From: Sinorhizobium glycinis
GTDB taxonomy: Bacteria; Pseudomonadota; Alphaproteobacteria; Rhizobiales; Rhizobiaceae
Length of the DNA stretch: 64,000 bases
NCBI RefSeq assembly: GCF_001651865.1
Contig: NZ_LPUX01000060.1
Location: forward strand, 62,001 to 126,000
Reading direction: 5' to 3'
In this document: positions 1-8,020 of the stretch, piece after piece
Layout of the letters: every line of letters starts with the position of its first letter
How positions within the stretch are numbered: position 1 is the stretch's first letter
Notes under the pieces: generated by a model
What the model saw: the letters and a program-made list of their open reading frames with translations, nothing else
What the model was told of the DNA's origin: nothing
Databases searched by the model: none
Position numbers and translations under genes: made by a program

Positions 1-22
1 GGCCGTCGCGCGCCAAAGACAA

Positions 23-53
23 GTCGTGGCGCAGGACATCCAGACGCCACGAC
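23..53. other. Stem-loop downstream of the sugar-binding protein gene
   Basis: Two 9-base arms (23-31 and 45-53, GTCGTGGCG / CGCCACGAC) pair perfectly around a 13-base loop. The hairpin lies just past the stop codon of the minus-strand binding-protein gene and has no T-run. In operons where a binding-protein gene comes first, such hairpins often stabilise that part of the message relative to the downstream permease genes. That role is inferred here, because the downstream genes lie outside the window. Confidence 0.45.
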
Positions 54-67
54 GCATTCGCGACAGG

Positions 68-1057
68 TCAGTTGACCTTCGGGTTCAGGAGCGCGTCGAT
101 CTTCGGCTCGGACATGTTGGCCTTGGTGACCAGGTTCGCGCCGGTATCGACATTGGCTTCGACCTTCTCGCCCTTCGAAACAGCAAGCGCCGTCTTCACG
201 CCATCATAACCCATGCGATAGGGATCCTGCACGACAAGACCGGCCAGCACGCCTTCCTTGAGGAACCCGACGGTCTTTTCGTCGCTGTCGAAGCCGATGA
301 CCTTGATCTTGTCTCCGAGCTTGTTCTCGGCAATCGCCTGGCCGGCTCCCTGAGCCATGATCAGGTTCGAGGCGAAGACGCCGACGAGGTTCGGATTGGC
401 GGTGATCAGGTCGGTCATGATGTTGAGGCCGGTCGTCGCCTGGCCGTCGGCATATTTGTCGGCGACCACCTTCAGGCCCGGATACTTGGTCTTGACCTGA
501 TCGAGAAAGCCTTCGCGGCGCTGGTCGAGCGAGCCGACGCCCGGCAGGCTGGTGATGATGGCGACCTCGCCTTCTTCCTTGCCGGTCGCTTCCTTGATCG
601 CCGCGGCAAGGCCGTCGGCGGCGATGCGGCCGCCCTGGACGTTGTCGGTCGTCAGGAACGACGAGAACGCCTTCGAATCGGCGCCCGAATCGATGCCGAT
701 GATCGGCACCGCCTTGGCGGCCTCGTCGATCGGCTTGCCAAGCGCCTTGAACTCGGTCGGGGCGATGACCACCGCGGCCGGTGCGCCGGCGACGGCGTTC
801 TCAAGAATGCTGATCTGGCCGTTGATGTCGGATTCGGATTGCGCGCCGAGTTCCGGCACGTTGACCCCGAGGTCCTTGCCGGCGGCACGAGCGCCCGCGA
901 GCACGATCTGCCAATAGAAGGAGGTCGTGTCCTTGACGATGATCGGGATGGTAACGTCCTGCGCGAAGGACGGCACTGGCGCCATGGCGGCGAAGAAGGC
1001 CGCGCCGGCGAGCGCGTTGAAGGCGCGGCGGGAAAGAATGCGTCTGGAAATGCTCAT
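68..1057 (-). CDS. Periplasmic sugar-binding protein of an ABC transporter
   Basis: A 329-residue protein of the ribose/galactose-binding (periplasmic binding protein 4, RbsB-like) family, expected to capture a sugar in the periplasm for an ABC importer. Residues 1-33 form a signal peptide ending near PSFAQ, and SRRAF near residue 10 resembles a Tat motif. The mature part starts with the typical VTIPIIVKDTTSFYW strand and contains GIDSGADS and GFDSDE, usual ligand-loop segments. I chose the ATG at 1057 because GAGAGGAG lies just upstream; the ORF is open further upstream without a good ribosome site. The permease and ATPase genes must lie to the left. The neighbouring dehydratase and aldolase suggest a sugar or sugar-acid substrate, but the ligand cannot be read from sequence. 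Confidence 0.88.
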   Translation of the reverse strand: MSISRRILSRRAFNALAGAAFFAAMAPVPSFAQDVTIPIIVKDTTSFYWQIVLAGARAAGKDLGVNVPELGAQSESDINGQISILENAVAGAPAAVVIAPTEFKALGKPIDEAAKAVPIIGIDSGADSKAFSSFLTTDNVQGGRIAADGLAAAIKEATGKEEGEVAIITSLPGVGSLDQRREGFLDQVKTKYPGLKVVADKYADGQATTGLNIMTDLITANPNLVGVFASNLIMAQGAGQAIAENKLGDKIKVIGFDSDEKTVGFLKEGVLAGLVVQDPYRMGYDGVKTALAVSKGEKVEANVDTGANLVTKANMSEPKIDALLNPKVN

Positions 1058-1123
1058 CAGGTTTCTCCTCTCAAGTAACACCCTGTTCCGTTATCGAGGC
1101 CGATCCGCCAGGTGCTCGCAGAT

Positions 1124-1145
1124 CGTCTTTTATCAATAAAAAACA
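1124..1145. promoter_or_regulatory. Candidate operator upstream of the binding-protein gene
   Basis: This 22-base stretch contains GTCTTTTATC followed by an A-rich tail ending in ACA. It matches the stretch at 4053-4074 upstream of the UxaA-family gene at about 16 of 22 positions. It lies 67 bases upstream of the start codon of the binding-protein gene. The shared motif suggests common control, probably by the GntR-type regulator at 4353. This is inference only. Confidence 0.4.
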
Positions 1146-1234
1146 TTTTGGCACGCTAATTCAGACAGATCGAATTGGCAAGGCCACATTGGTTGGTTCC
1201 GTTCATTGCGTTCCTCCAAGACGCAAGAAGGATC

Positions 1235-1257
1235 GCCCGCCGCTTCCGGCAGCGGGC
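1235..1257. other. Weak hairpin after the aldo/keto reductase gene
   Basis: A GCCCGC / GCGGGC pairing lies a few bases past the stop codon of the aldo/keto reductase gene on the minus strand. It has no T-run. It could slow or partly stop transcription before the binding-protein gene, but the support is weak. Confidence 0.25.
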
Positions 1258-1264
1258 ATGATAA

Positions 1265-2284
1265 TCAGACCCTCACGGCTTCCGCTCCGAGCGCGGGCGC
1301 AACGAGCGTGTAGGGATCGAAGGCGGCGAATTCATCCGCCGTTATCTTCCTTTGGGTCAGTTCCATGTTCCGCTCGAGGCTCGAGGGCTTGGCAGTGCCG
1401 AGCAGGACCGAGGCCACCTGAGGGTTGGCGAGCGGGAACTGCAGGGCCGGCGCGGCGAGCGGCATACCGCGCTCTTGTGCGATCCGCTCCATCTCCGCAA
1501 CCTTCGTCCGGACCTCGTCCGTCGCCGGCATGTAATCGAAATGCGCCCCTTCCACAGGGCCGGTGGCGAGGATGCCGGAATTGAAGACGCCGCCGACGAC
1601 AAGCGAGGTCCGTTTCTTCTCGCAGAGCGGAATAAGCTCGGCGACCGCCGAACGGTCGAGAAGCGTGTAGCGTCCGGCGAGCAGGATGCAGTCGATATCC
1701 GCATGGCGCATCACGTCGAGGCAGACGGGCACCTCGTTGACGCCAAGGCCATAGGCCGAAATGGCACCGCTCGATTTCAGCGCCTCCAGCGCCTTCAGGC
1801 CGGAATCGAGCAATTGCCGGAGGTAGACGGCATTCCTTGCCGCCCCATGGGTGTAGCCGCCAACGTCGTGGACATAGAGGACATCGATGCGGTTGAGGCC
1901 GAGGCGGGCGTAGCTCATCTCCACCGACCGCATGATGGCGTCGTAACCGTAGTCATAGCTGACGTCGAAATTCAGCGCCTTGACGTAGGAATAATCGGGG
2001 ACCTTGTCTTCCGGGACCGGGTGAAGCAGGCGGCCGACCTTGGTGGACAGCACATAGCTGTCGGACGGCTTGTCACGCAGGAAATCGCCGACCCGGCGCT
2101 CGGCAAGGCCAAGACCGTAATAGGGCGCCGTGTCGAAATAGCGGATTCCCGCCCCCCAAGCGGCGTCGAGCGTCGCCATCGCCGCCTCGCGCGGGCATTC
2201 GCGATAGAGGCCGCCGAGCCCCGCGGTGCCGAAGCTGTATTCGGTGACCGCCAGATCGGTGCGACCGATTTTTCTCGTCTGCAT
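1265..2284 (-). CDS. Aldo/keto reductase (D-threo-aldose 1-dehydrogenase-like)
   Basis: A 339-residue NAD(P)-dependent oxidoreductase of the aldo/keto reductase superfamily, predicted cytoplasmic. The catalytic tetrad is visible: Asp51 and Tyr56 in FDTAPYYG, Lys82 in STKVGR and His139 in YVHD. The layout resembles the D-threo-aldose (L-fucose/L-galactose) 1-dehydrogenase and pyridoxal 4-dehydrogenase branch, which oxidises a sugar to its lactone. The ATG at 2284 is preceded by GGAGGGAGGAGA; longer upstream reading is probably not translated. It sits between a UxaA-family dehydratase and a sugar-binding protein on the same strand, which fits the first oxidation step of a sugar pathway. The exact substrate is unknown. 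Confidence 0.85.
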   Translation of the reverse strand: MQTRKIGRTDLAVTEYSFGTAGLGGLYRECPREAAMATLDAAWGAGIRYFDTAPYYGLGLAERRVGDFLRDKPSDSYVLSTKVGRLLHPVPEDKVPDYSYVKALNFDVSYDYGYDAIMRSVEMSYARLGLNRIDVLYVHDVGGYTHGAARNAVYLRQLLDSGLKALEALKSSGAISAYGLGVNEVPVCLDVMRHADIDCILLAGRYTLLDRSAVAELIPLCEKKRTSLVVGGVFNSGILATGPVEGAHFDYMPATDEVRTKVAEMERIAQERGMPLAAPALQFPLANPQVASVLLGTAKPSSLERNMELTQRKITADEFAAFDPYTLVAPALGAEAVRV

Positions 2285-2345
2285 TCCTTGTCTCCTCCCT
2301 CCAAGGATGCGTTCTTCACGCATGCGATCAGCTTCGAACCTATTT

Positions 2346-2475
2346 GCCCCTCTCCTCGGGTTTAACCCGAGGACTAGCCCTCTCCCCGGAAGCGGTGAGA
2401 GGGGACTTAGGTTGGCGCCGCGCGTCTCCTTCTCCCCGCACGCGGGGAGAAGGTGCCGGCAGGCGGATGAGGGGC
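2346..2475. repeat. RIME-type intergenic palindromes
   Basis: Two GC-rich palindromic modules (around CTCCTCGGGTTTAACCCGAGGA and around CTTCTCCCCGCACGCGGGGAGAAG) end in the GGTGCCGGCAGGCGGATGAG signature. This is the Rhizobium-specific intergenic mosaic element family. It fills the gap between the dehydratase and the aldo/keto reductase genes. Confidence 0.75.
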
Positions 2476-2493
2476 AGCCGCCCCGTTCTCCCC

Positions 2494-3999
2494 CTAAAGC
2501 GTCGCCCCCAGATGCCAGGGGACGAACTCGTTGTCGCCGTAACCGAAAAGCTCGCTCTTGGTCTTGCGGCCCGAGGCCGTGTCGATGATGAGATCGAAGA
2601 TTCGGCGGCCGAGCTCGGCAATCGTCGCCTCGCCGGAAGCGATCACCCCGCAATCGATGTCCATGTCCTCTTCCATCGCCCGATAGAGCGCCGTGTTGCT
2701 GGTCAGCTTGATCGACGGCGCCGGTCGACAGCCGAAGCAACTGCCGCGGCCGGTCGTAAAGGCGATGACATTGGCACCGCCGGCCACCTGGCCGGTCGCC
2801 GACACCGGGTCGTAGCCGGGCGTATCCATGAAGACCAGGCCGTGCTCCGTCACGCGTTCCGCGTAATTGTAGACAGCCGTCAACGGCGAGCGCCCGCCCT
2901 TGGCAACGGCGCCGAGCGACTTTTCCAGAATGGTCGTCAGGCCGCCGCGCTTGTTGCCCGGCGAAGGATTGTTGTCGAGCGAGGCGCCGTGCATCTCGAC
3001 GTAATCCTCCCACCAGGAGATCAGCCCGTCGAGCTTCACCGCCACCGCCTCATTGACGGCGCGGCTGCGTAAGAGATGCTCGGCGCCATAGATCTCCGAG
3101 GTCTCGGAGAGGATTGCGGTGCCGCCGGCACCGGCGAGAATGTCGACCGCGGCGCCGAGCGCCGGATTCGCCGTGACGCCGGAAAGGCCGTCCGAGCCGC
3201 CGCATTGCAGCCCGACAATGATCTCGCTTACCGGAATCGGCACGCGGCGGAAGGTCGCCACCTCCTTGGCGATTTCCTCGAGAGCACCAAGGGCGCGCTC
3301 GACCGAGCGGCGCGAGCCGCCGGCCTCCTGGATGTTGAAATGCCGCTTTTCCGCGCCCGAGCCGCTCTGGCCGTAAAGGGTGAGCTGGTTGACCTCGCAG
3401 CCGAGCCCGACCATCAGCGCGCCGCCGAAATTGGCGTGGCGGGCATAGCCGGCAAGCGTCCGGTGCAGGTTCTTCATGCCGTCGCCGGAGGACGACATGC
3501 CGCAACCCTGGTCGTGGACGATCGGCACGAAACCGTCGATGCTCTCGTAGCGCGGCAGGATGCGCCGGTTGGCCTCCTCGGCGATGGCGCGACAGACGGT
3601 GGTGGAACAGTTCACGCTGGCAATGATGCCGATATAGTTGCGGGTCGCCGCACGGCCGTCGGCCCGTCGGTAACCGAGAAAGGTGCGTGCCCTGTCGGCC
3701 GCGCTCGCCGCTTCCGGCGGAACCGGCGCGCCGATCGCCAGCCGGTCCTGGTCAAAGGCAAGATTGTGGGAATGCACATGTTCGCCGGCGGCGATATCGC
3801 ACGTGGCGCGGCCGATCGCCTGGGCATATTTGATGACCGGCTCGCCGGCCGGGATCGCTCGGATCGCCGCCTTGTGGCCGGCTTCGATCCGCGCCATTGC
3901 CCTCGGCCCGCCGGGCAGGGTCTCGCCGGGCTCGATCGCCACCGTGGCGACAGCGACATTATCCTCCGGCGAAAGAAGGATCGAAGACGGTGCAGACAA
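2494..3999 (-). CDS. UxaA/GarD-family dehydratase (altronate or galactarate type)
   Basis: A 501-residue protein of the altronate hydrolase/galactarate dehydratase family, which removes water from a sugar acid to give a 2-keto-3-deoxy acid. An N-terminal SAF-like domain (about residues 10-95) is followed by the UxaA catalytic region. That region shows conserved cysteine segments: SVNCSTTV, HDQGCGMS, GLQCGGSDGLSG and GRGSCFGCRPAPSIKL. Length matches UxaA. The start is a TTG at 3999, preceded by GGGAGAG at about 8 bases; no nearby ATG fits. It is divergent from the GntR-type regulator and upstream of the aldo/keto reductase. Altronate, galactarate or another aldonate are all possible substrates, so no symbol is given. 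Confidence 0.85.
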   Translation of the reverse strand: MSAPSSILLSPEDNVAVATVAIEPGETLPGGPRAMARIEAGHKAAIRAIPAGEPVIKYAQAIGRATCDIAAGEHVHSHNLAFDQDRLAIGAPVPPEAASAADRARTFLGYRRADGRAATRNYIGIIASVNCSTTVCRAIAEEANRRILPRYESIDGFVPIVHDQGCGMSSSGDGMKNLHRTLAGYARHANFGGALMVGLGCEVNQLTLYGQSGSGAEKRHFNIQEAGGSRRSVERALGALEEIAKEVATFRRVPIPVSEIIVGLQCGGSDGLSGVTANPALGAAVDILAGAGGTAILSETSEIYGAEHLLRSRAVNEAVAVKLDGLISWWEDYVEMHGASLDNNPSPGNKRGGLTTILEKSLGAVAKGGRSPLTAVYNYAERVTEHGLVFMDTPGYDPVSATGQVAGGANVIAFTTGRGSCFGCRPAPSIKLTSNTALYRAMEEDMDIDCGVIASGEATIAELGRRIFDLIIDTASGRKTKSELFGYGDNEFVPWHLGATL

Positions 4000-4052
4000 T
4001 CTCAGGCTCTCCCGGAACGCTTTTCACGGGATGGGCCCCGTGTCCTCTGATT

Positions 4053-4074
4053 TGTCTTTTATCCACAATAGACA
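4053..4074. promoter_or_regulatory. Candidate operator between dehydratase and regulator genes
   Basis: A 22-base stretch bounded by TGTCT and AGACA inverted arms, with GTCTTTTATC at its left side. A related stretch lies at 1124-1145. It is in the divergent promoter region, 54 bases upstream of the dehydratase start. It also contains TTATCCACA, identical to the DnaA-box consensus, but a regulator site is the simpler reading. Confidence 0.4.
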
Positions 4075-4220
4075 GATTTTCGTCAATGGGTATTATGGTT
4101 GTTGTTGCGCAAAGGACGCCGATGCTCTCACTCGATGGGGGCATGGGAATGGCAGGACGAAAGACAGTCTCGACGGATTCTGCGATCGACCCCCGAGACA
4201 AACCGGCGATGCCGGGCTAC

Positions 4221-4318
4221 TGCATGTTTCCTTAAATCGTAGCCGATCTAAGGAAACATGCAGCAATTCAAAGTGCTACAGCGACCTTTGCGCGCCTGGT
4301 AAGACGCGCGGCGCTGTA
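4221..4318 (+). repeat. Two-hairpin dispersed repeat, copy 1
   Basis: The left part is a perfect 14-base inverted repeat (4221-4234 and 4249-4262, TGCATGTTTCCTTA / TAAGGAAACATGCA). A conserved link around CAATTCAAAGTGCTACAGCG follows, then a second hairpin with GCGCGCC / GACGCGC arms ending in GGCGCTG. Related copies lie at 15037, 24955 and 42082. It sits 34 bases upstream of the GntR-type regulator start and could lie in its leader RNA. Confidence 0.75.
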
Positions 4319-4352
4319 AATAACCAACCACCTTCAACCGGCCGGATCACTC

Positions 4353-5231
4353 ATGGCGAAGCAGAACACCCTCTTCAAGGATGCCTTCAACCGCTGCCTC
4401 TTGCTGCTTTCGGAAACATCCGCGCTGCCATCCGAACCGGAACTCGGACAGGCGCTCGGCGTCAGCCGCACGACGGTTCGTGCCATCCTGTCGCGTTGTG
4501 AAGAGGCCAAGCTGATCAGCTGGGACAAGCGCCAGAAGATCGTGCTGAGGCGTCCGGAGCCTTCCGATTATTTCCCGACCGAGGAAACCGATTCGCTCGC
4601 CGAGAGAATCGAACGGAGCTTCATGCGCCGGATTCTGGCGGGCGGCGCCGAGCCCGGCATGCAGATCAACGAGCTCGAGCTGGCGCGCGAGATCGGCACC
4701 GGCACGACGAGCGTGCGTGAATTCCTGATCCGCTTCAGCCGCTTCGGTCTCATCGAGAAACGGCCGAACAGCCATTGGGTGCTCAAGGGCTTTACCCGCG
4801 AATTCGCGCTCGAGCTGACGGAAGTGCGGGAGATGTTCGAACTTCGCTCGGCCGCTCGCTTCGTCTCCCTGCCGGAGAACGACCCCGCCTGGGCCGAACT
4901 GAAGCAGATCGAAACGCTGCATCGCGAGATCCTCGCCGACATCGACAAACGCTACAGTGAGTTCTCCGAGCTCGACGAGCGCTTCCACCTCCTGGTACAC
5001 AGGTCGTCGAGCAACCGCTTCATCGTCGATTTCTACGACGTCATCGCGATCGTCTTCCACTACCATTACCAGTGGAACAAGGCGAATGCGCGCGAGCGCA
5101 ACGCCCGGGCGCTGGAGGAGCATCTCGCCTATATCGCCGCGCTTCAGTCGCGCGACCCGAGGCAGGCGGAACAGGCCTGCCGCCGGCACCTGAAATCGGC
5201 ACGCGAGACCCTGCTGCAGTCGATTCCGTAG
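4353..5231 (+). CDS. FadR/GntR-family regulator with two winged-helix domains
   Basis: A 292-residue transcription factor. Residues 6-68 form one GntR-like winged helix (SEPELGQALGVSRTTVRAIL). Residues 79-147 form a second (LELAREIGTGTTSVREFLIRFSRFGLI), and about 155-285 is an all-helical FCD ligand domain with FHLLVHRSSSNRF and a late H pattern. FadR-type proteins normally carry a single DNA-binding domain, so the duplication is unusual. It is transcribed away from the UxaA-family gene and most likely controls the surrounding sugar-acid genes in response to a pathway acid. The ATG at 4353 has only a weak ribosome site. Confidence 0.85.
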   Translation: MAKQNTLFKDAFNRCLLLLSETSALPSEPELGQALGVSRTTVRAILSRCEEAKLISWDKRQKIVLRRPEPSDYFPTEETDSLAERIERSFMRRILAGGAEPGMQINELELAREIGTGTTSVREFLIRFSRFGLIEKRPNSHWVLKGFTREFALELTEVREMFELRSAARFVSLPENDPAWAELKQIETLHREILADIDKRYSEFSELDERFHLLVHRSSSNRFIVDFYDVIAIVFHYHYQWNKANARERNARALEEHLAYIAALQSRDPRQAEQACRRHLKSARETLLQSIP

Positions 5232-5237
5232 GACGAA

Positions 5238-5294
5238 GGGGGTTGATACCCCCCTCTGGCCTGCCGGCCATCTCCCCCACAAGGGGGGAGATCG
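5238..5294. repeat. RIME-like palindrome, left arm of an inverted pair
   Basis: Contains CCCCCTCTGGCCTGCCGGCC followed by ATCTCCCCCACAAGGGGGGAGAT. This is a second RIME-like module. An inverted copy follows at 5398-5452, leaving about 100 bases between the two. It lies between the convergent regulator and aldolase genes. Confidence 0.65.
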
Positions 5295-5397
5295 GCACGT
5301 GGCAATGCACCGCTCTTCCAAATGCCCCGCCATCGATGGAATGTCGTGAGTTCAGCGAATGCAACATCAACGTTGGGCAGGGCCGTAGCTCCAGCCG

Positions 5398-5452
5398 ATC
5401 TCCCTCCCTGTGGGGGAGATGCCCGGCAGGGCAGAGGGGGGTATCGCCCTCA
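5398..5452. repeat. RIME-like palindrome, inverted partner
   Basis: The sequence reads ATCTCCCTCCCTGTGGGGGAGAT then GCCCGGCAGGGCAGAGGGGGG, the inverse of the module at 5238. The enclosed segment (5295-5397) has no recognisable gene. Confidence 0.65.
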
Positions 5453-5494
5453 ACGCCGAGGAAATACTACTCGGCCTGCGTGCCGCGCTGCCAA

Positions 5495-6295
5495 TCAGTA
5501 GCCGGATTCGGTCCGCCCCGGCTCGGCCTCTCCCAAAAATTCGCGGCGCAAACGCTCCGTCGCGCTGACGAGCAGGGTCACGTCGGTGCCGATCGCCAGG
5601 AAGTCGGCGCCGAGATCGCGATAGTCGTGCGCCTGCACGGGGTCGAGGGTCAGGATGCCGCGCGCCTTGCCGGCCTTCTCTATACGCGCGAAGCCATCGA
5701 CGATCGCCGCCCGGACCTCCGGATGGGCGGGATTGCCGAGATGCCCCATGTCGGCGGCAAGGTCCGAGGGGCCGATGAACAGGCCGTCGACCCCCTCCAG
5801 CGCCGCAATCTCGTCGATCGCAGCGAGACCTGCCCGGCTCTCGATCTGCAGGATGAGGCAGATCTCGTCGTTGGCGTTCTGCAGATAATCCGTGATGCGC
5901 CCGAAATTCGTGGCCCGACCGAGGGCGGCGCCGACGCCGCGAATGCCGTGCGGCGGATAGCGCACGGCCCGGACCAGCTGCCGCGCCTGCTCGACAGTGT
6001 CGACCATCGGGATGAGCAGCGTCTGAACGCCCGTATCGAGGACCTGCTTGATGAGAGCGGTGTCGCCGACCGGCAGGCGCACGATCGGATGACTGCCGCG
6101 GCCAGCAATGGCGCGATACTGCGCGGCGAGCAGCGGCAAGTCGTTCGGCGCATGCTCGCCGTCGATCAGCAGCCAGTCATAGCCGCTGCCGGCCACCACC
6201 TCGGCGGCATAGGGGCTGGCAAGCGCCACCCACAGGCCGAGCTGGAAGCGGTTTTCGCGGATCGCCGCTTTGAAGGGATTCTTGGGGGCCGGCAT
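5495..6295 (-). CDS. HpcH/HpaI-family 2-keto-3-deoxy acid aldolase
   Basis: A 266-residue class II (metal-dependent) aldolase that splits a 2-keto-3-deoxy acid into pyruvate and an aldehyde. Visible features are DGEH (His48, general base), Arg73 in PIVRLP, and metal ligands Glu152 in QIESRAG and Asp178 in IGPSDLA. The family includes 4-hydroxy-2-oxoheptanedioate aldolase, 2-keto-3-deoxy-L-rhamnonate aldolase and 2-dehydro-3-deoxyglucarate aldolase. The ATG at 6295 is preceded by AAGGAGAG; the upstream extension is rejected. Next to a UxaA-family dehydratase and a semialdehyde dehydrogenase, it fits the cleavage step of a sugar-acid pathway. The substrate is not decided by sequence. Confidence 0.87.
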   Translation of the reverse strand: MPAPKNPFKAAIRENRFQLGLWVALASPYAAEVVAGSGYDWLLIDGEHAPNDLPLLAAQYRAIAGRGSHPIVRLPVGDTALIKQVLDTGVQTLLIPMVDTVEQARQLVRAVRYPPHGIRGVGAALGRATNFGRITDYLQNANDEICLILQIESRAGLAAIDEIAALEGVDGLFIGPSDLAADMGHLGNPAHPEVRAAIVDGFARIEKAGKARGILTLDPVQAHDYRDLGADFLAIGTDVTLLVSATERLRREFLGEAEPGRTESGY

Positions 6296-6351
6296 GGTCT
6301 CTCCTTCGGCGTCAGGACGTATCGGCGCGGGATCGACAAAGTGCAACTTTG

Positions 6352-6460
6352 CCCCTCATCCGCCTGCCGGCACCTTCTCCCCGCCAGCGGGGCGAAGGGA
6401 CGATGCCGCACCGCTGAAGTCCCCTCTCCCCGCGAGCGGGGAGAGGGTTAGGGTGAGGGG
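6352..6460. repeat. RIME element
   Basis: Complete bipartite copy: CCCCTCATCCGCCTGCCGGC, a CTTCTCCCCGC / GCGGGGCGAAG hairpin, a spacer, then a CCCTCTCCCCGC / GCGGGGAGAGGG hairpin ending in AGGGTGAGGGG. It lies between the aldolase and semialdehyde dehydrogenase genes. Confidence 0.8.
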
Positions 6461-6503
6461 CGAATCCCGCTCCAATCAATCACTTGCAAAGTCTTACCCA
6501 CAA

Positions 6504-6537
6504 AAGAAAAAACCGGCCAGAACTTTCCGGCCGGTTT
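6504..6537 (-). terminator. Intrinsic terminator of the semialdehyde dehydrogenase gene
   Basis: Nine-base arms AAACCGGCC (6510-6518) and GGCCGGTTT (6529-6537) are followed on the minus strand by a run of six T. It lies 28 bases past the stop codon of the gabD-like gene. Confidence 0.85.
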
Positions 6538-6565
6538 CTTTGATCTCGCAAATGCCGAGTCGACC

Positions 6566-8020
6566 TCAGGCGATGCCGCCGAGGCAGACATATTTGATTT
6601 CCATGAATTCCTCGATGCCGTACTTCGAGCCCTCGCGGCCGAGGCCGGAGAGCTTGACGCCGCCGAAGGGAGCTTCCGCGGTGGAAATCAGGCCGGTGTT
6701 GACGCCGACCATGCCGTATTCGAGCGCTTCGGCGACGCGGAAGACCCGCGCCAGATCCTTGGCGTAGAAATAGGAGGCAAGGCCGAATTCGGTATCGTTG
6801 GCTTGGCTGATAACATCCGCCTCGTCCTTGAAGCGGAAGAGCGGCGCCACCGGACCGAAGGTCTCCTCACGCGCAACGGCCATCGCCTGGGTGACGTCGG
6901 CCAGCACCGTCGCCTCATAGAAGCTGCCGCCGAGCGCGTGGCGCTTGCCGCCCTGAATGACGCGAGCGCCCTTGGCAAGCGCGTCGGCGACATGCTCCTC
7001 GACCTTTTCGAGCGCCGGCTTGTCGATCAGCGGCCCGAGGATGACGCCCTCTTCCATGCCGTTTCCGGTCTTGAGCCTCGCGACGGCCGCGGCAAGCTTC
7101 TCGGAGAAGGCTTCGTAGACGCCGTCCTGGACGTAGAGGCGGTTGGCGCAGACGCAGGTCTGGCCGTTGTTGCGGAACTTGGCGATCAAGGCGCCTTCGA
7201 CCGCCGCATCGAGGTCGGCGTCATCGAAGACGATGAAGGGGGCATTGCCGCCGAGTTCGAGGCCGAGCTTCTTGATCGTCGCGGCACTCTGCCGGTAGAG
7301 CTCGGCACCGACTTCCGTCGAGCCGGTGAATGTCAGCTTGCGCACTGTCGGGTTCGAGGTCATCTCGGCGCCGATCTCGCGCGCCGAACCGGTGATGACG
7401 CTGAACAGGCCCTTCGGCATGCCGGCCCGTTCGGCGAGCACAGCGATGGCGATCGCCGAGAAGGGGGTCTGCGCGGCTGGCTTCAGCACCATCGCGCAGC
7501 CGGCGGCAAAGGCGGGGCCGGCCTTGCGGGTGATCATCGCATTCGGGAAGTTCCACGGCGTAATCGCGGCGACGACGCCGATCGGCTGCTTCATCACCAG
7601 GATGCGCTTGTCCTTCTGGTGGCCGGGCACAAGATCGCCATAGACGCGCCGCCCCTCTTCGGCGAACCATTCGATGAAGCTCGCGCCGTAGACGATCTCG
7701 CCGGTCGCCTCGGCGAGCGGCTTGCCCTGCTCGATCGTCAGGATCCTGCCGAGATCGTCCTTGTTCTCGATCATCAGCTCGAACCAGCGGCGCAAGATCC
7801 CCGCTCGCTCCTTGGCGGTCTTCCCGGCCCATTCCTTCTGAACCCGCGCGGCGGTTTCAATCGCGACCCGCGTCTCGCGGGCACCGAGCTTCGGCACCCG
7901 GCCGATGATCTCGCCCGTCGCCGGATTGTTGACATCGATGGCATTCTGCGGGTCCGCTTCGATCCAGTTTTCGCCGACGAGCGCGGCCTGGCGAAACAGC
8001 GACGGGTCCTTCAAGTTCAT
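6566..8020 (-). CDS. gabD: NADP-type succinate-semialdehyde dehydrogenase family
   Basis: A 484-residue aldehyde dehydrogenase closest to GabD, which oxidises succinate semialdehyde to succinate. The catalytic pair is visible as Glu in LELGGNAPFIVFDDADLD (about residue 257) and Cys in NNGQTCVCANR (about 291). TPWNFPNAM and FTGSTEVG mark the cofactor site. Length equals the usual 480-490. The ATG at 8020 follows AAGGATCAG; the longer reading frame upstream lacks support. In this cluster it may instead oxidise an aldehyde released by the neighbouring aldolase, or 2-oxoglutarate semialdehyde, because GabD-like enzymes overlap in specificity. The family is sure; the symbol is by similarity. Confidence 0.85.
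   Translation of the reverse strand: MNLKDPSLFRQAALVGENWIEADPQNAIDVNNPATGEIIGRVPKLGARETRVAIETAARVQKEWAGKTAKERAGILRRWFELMIENKDDLGRILTIEQGKPLAEATGEIVYGASFIEWFAEEGRRVYGDLVPGHQKDKRILVMKQPIGVVAAITPWNFPNAMITRKAGPAFAAGCAMVLKPAAQTPFSAIAIAVLAERAGMPKGLFSVITGSAREIGAEMTSNPTVRKLTFTGSTEVGAELYRQSAATIKKLGLELGGNAPFIVFDDADLDAAVEGALIAKFRNNGQTCVCANRLYVQDGVYEAFSEKLAAAVARLKTGNGMEEGVILGPLIDKPALEKVEEHVADALAKGARVIQGGKRHALGGSFYEATVLADVTQAMAVAREETFGPVAPLFRFKDEADVISQANDTEFGLASYFYAKDLARVFRVAEALEYGMVGVNTGLISTAEAPFGGVKLSGLGREGSKYGIEEFMEIKYVCLGGIA

Noticed and set aside
4059..4067. Exact DnaA box (TTATCCACA) upstream of the UxaA-family gene
   Set aside because: Single box far from oriC, inside a motif shared with another promoter; better explained as part of a regulator site.
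5295..5397. Segment between inverted RIME-like arms as a mobile cassette
   Set aside because: No coding region, no clear target duplication, and RIME modules often occur in pairs; kept only as a repeat note.
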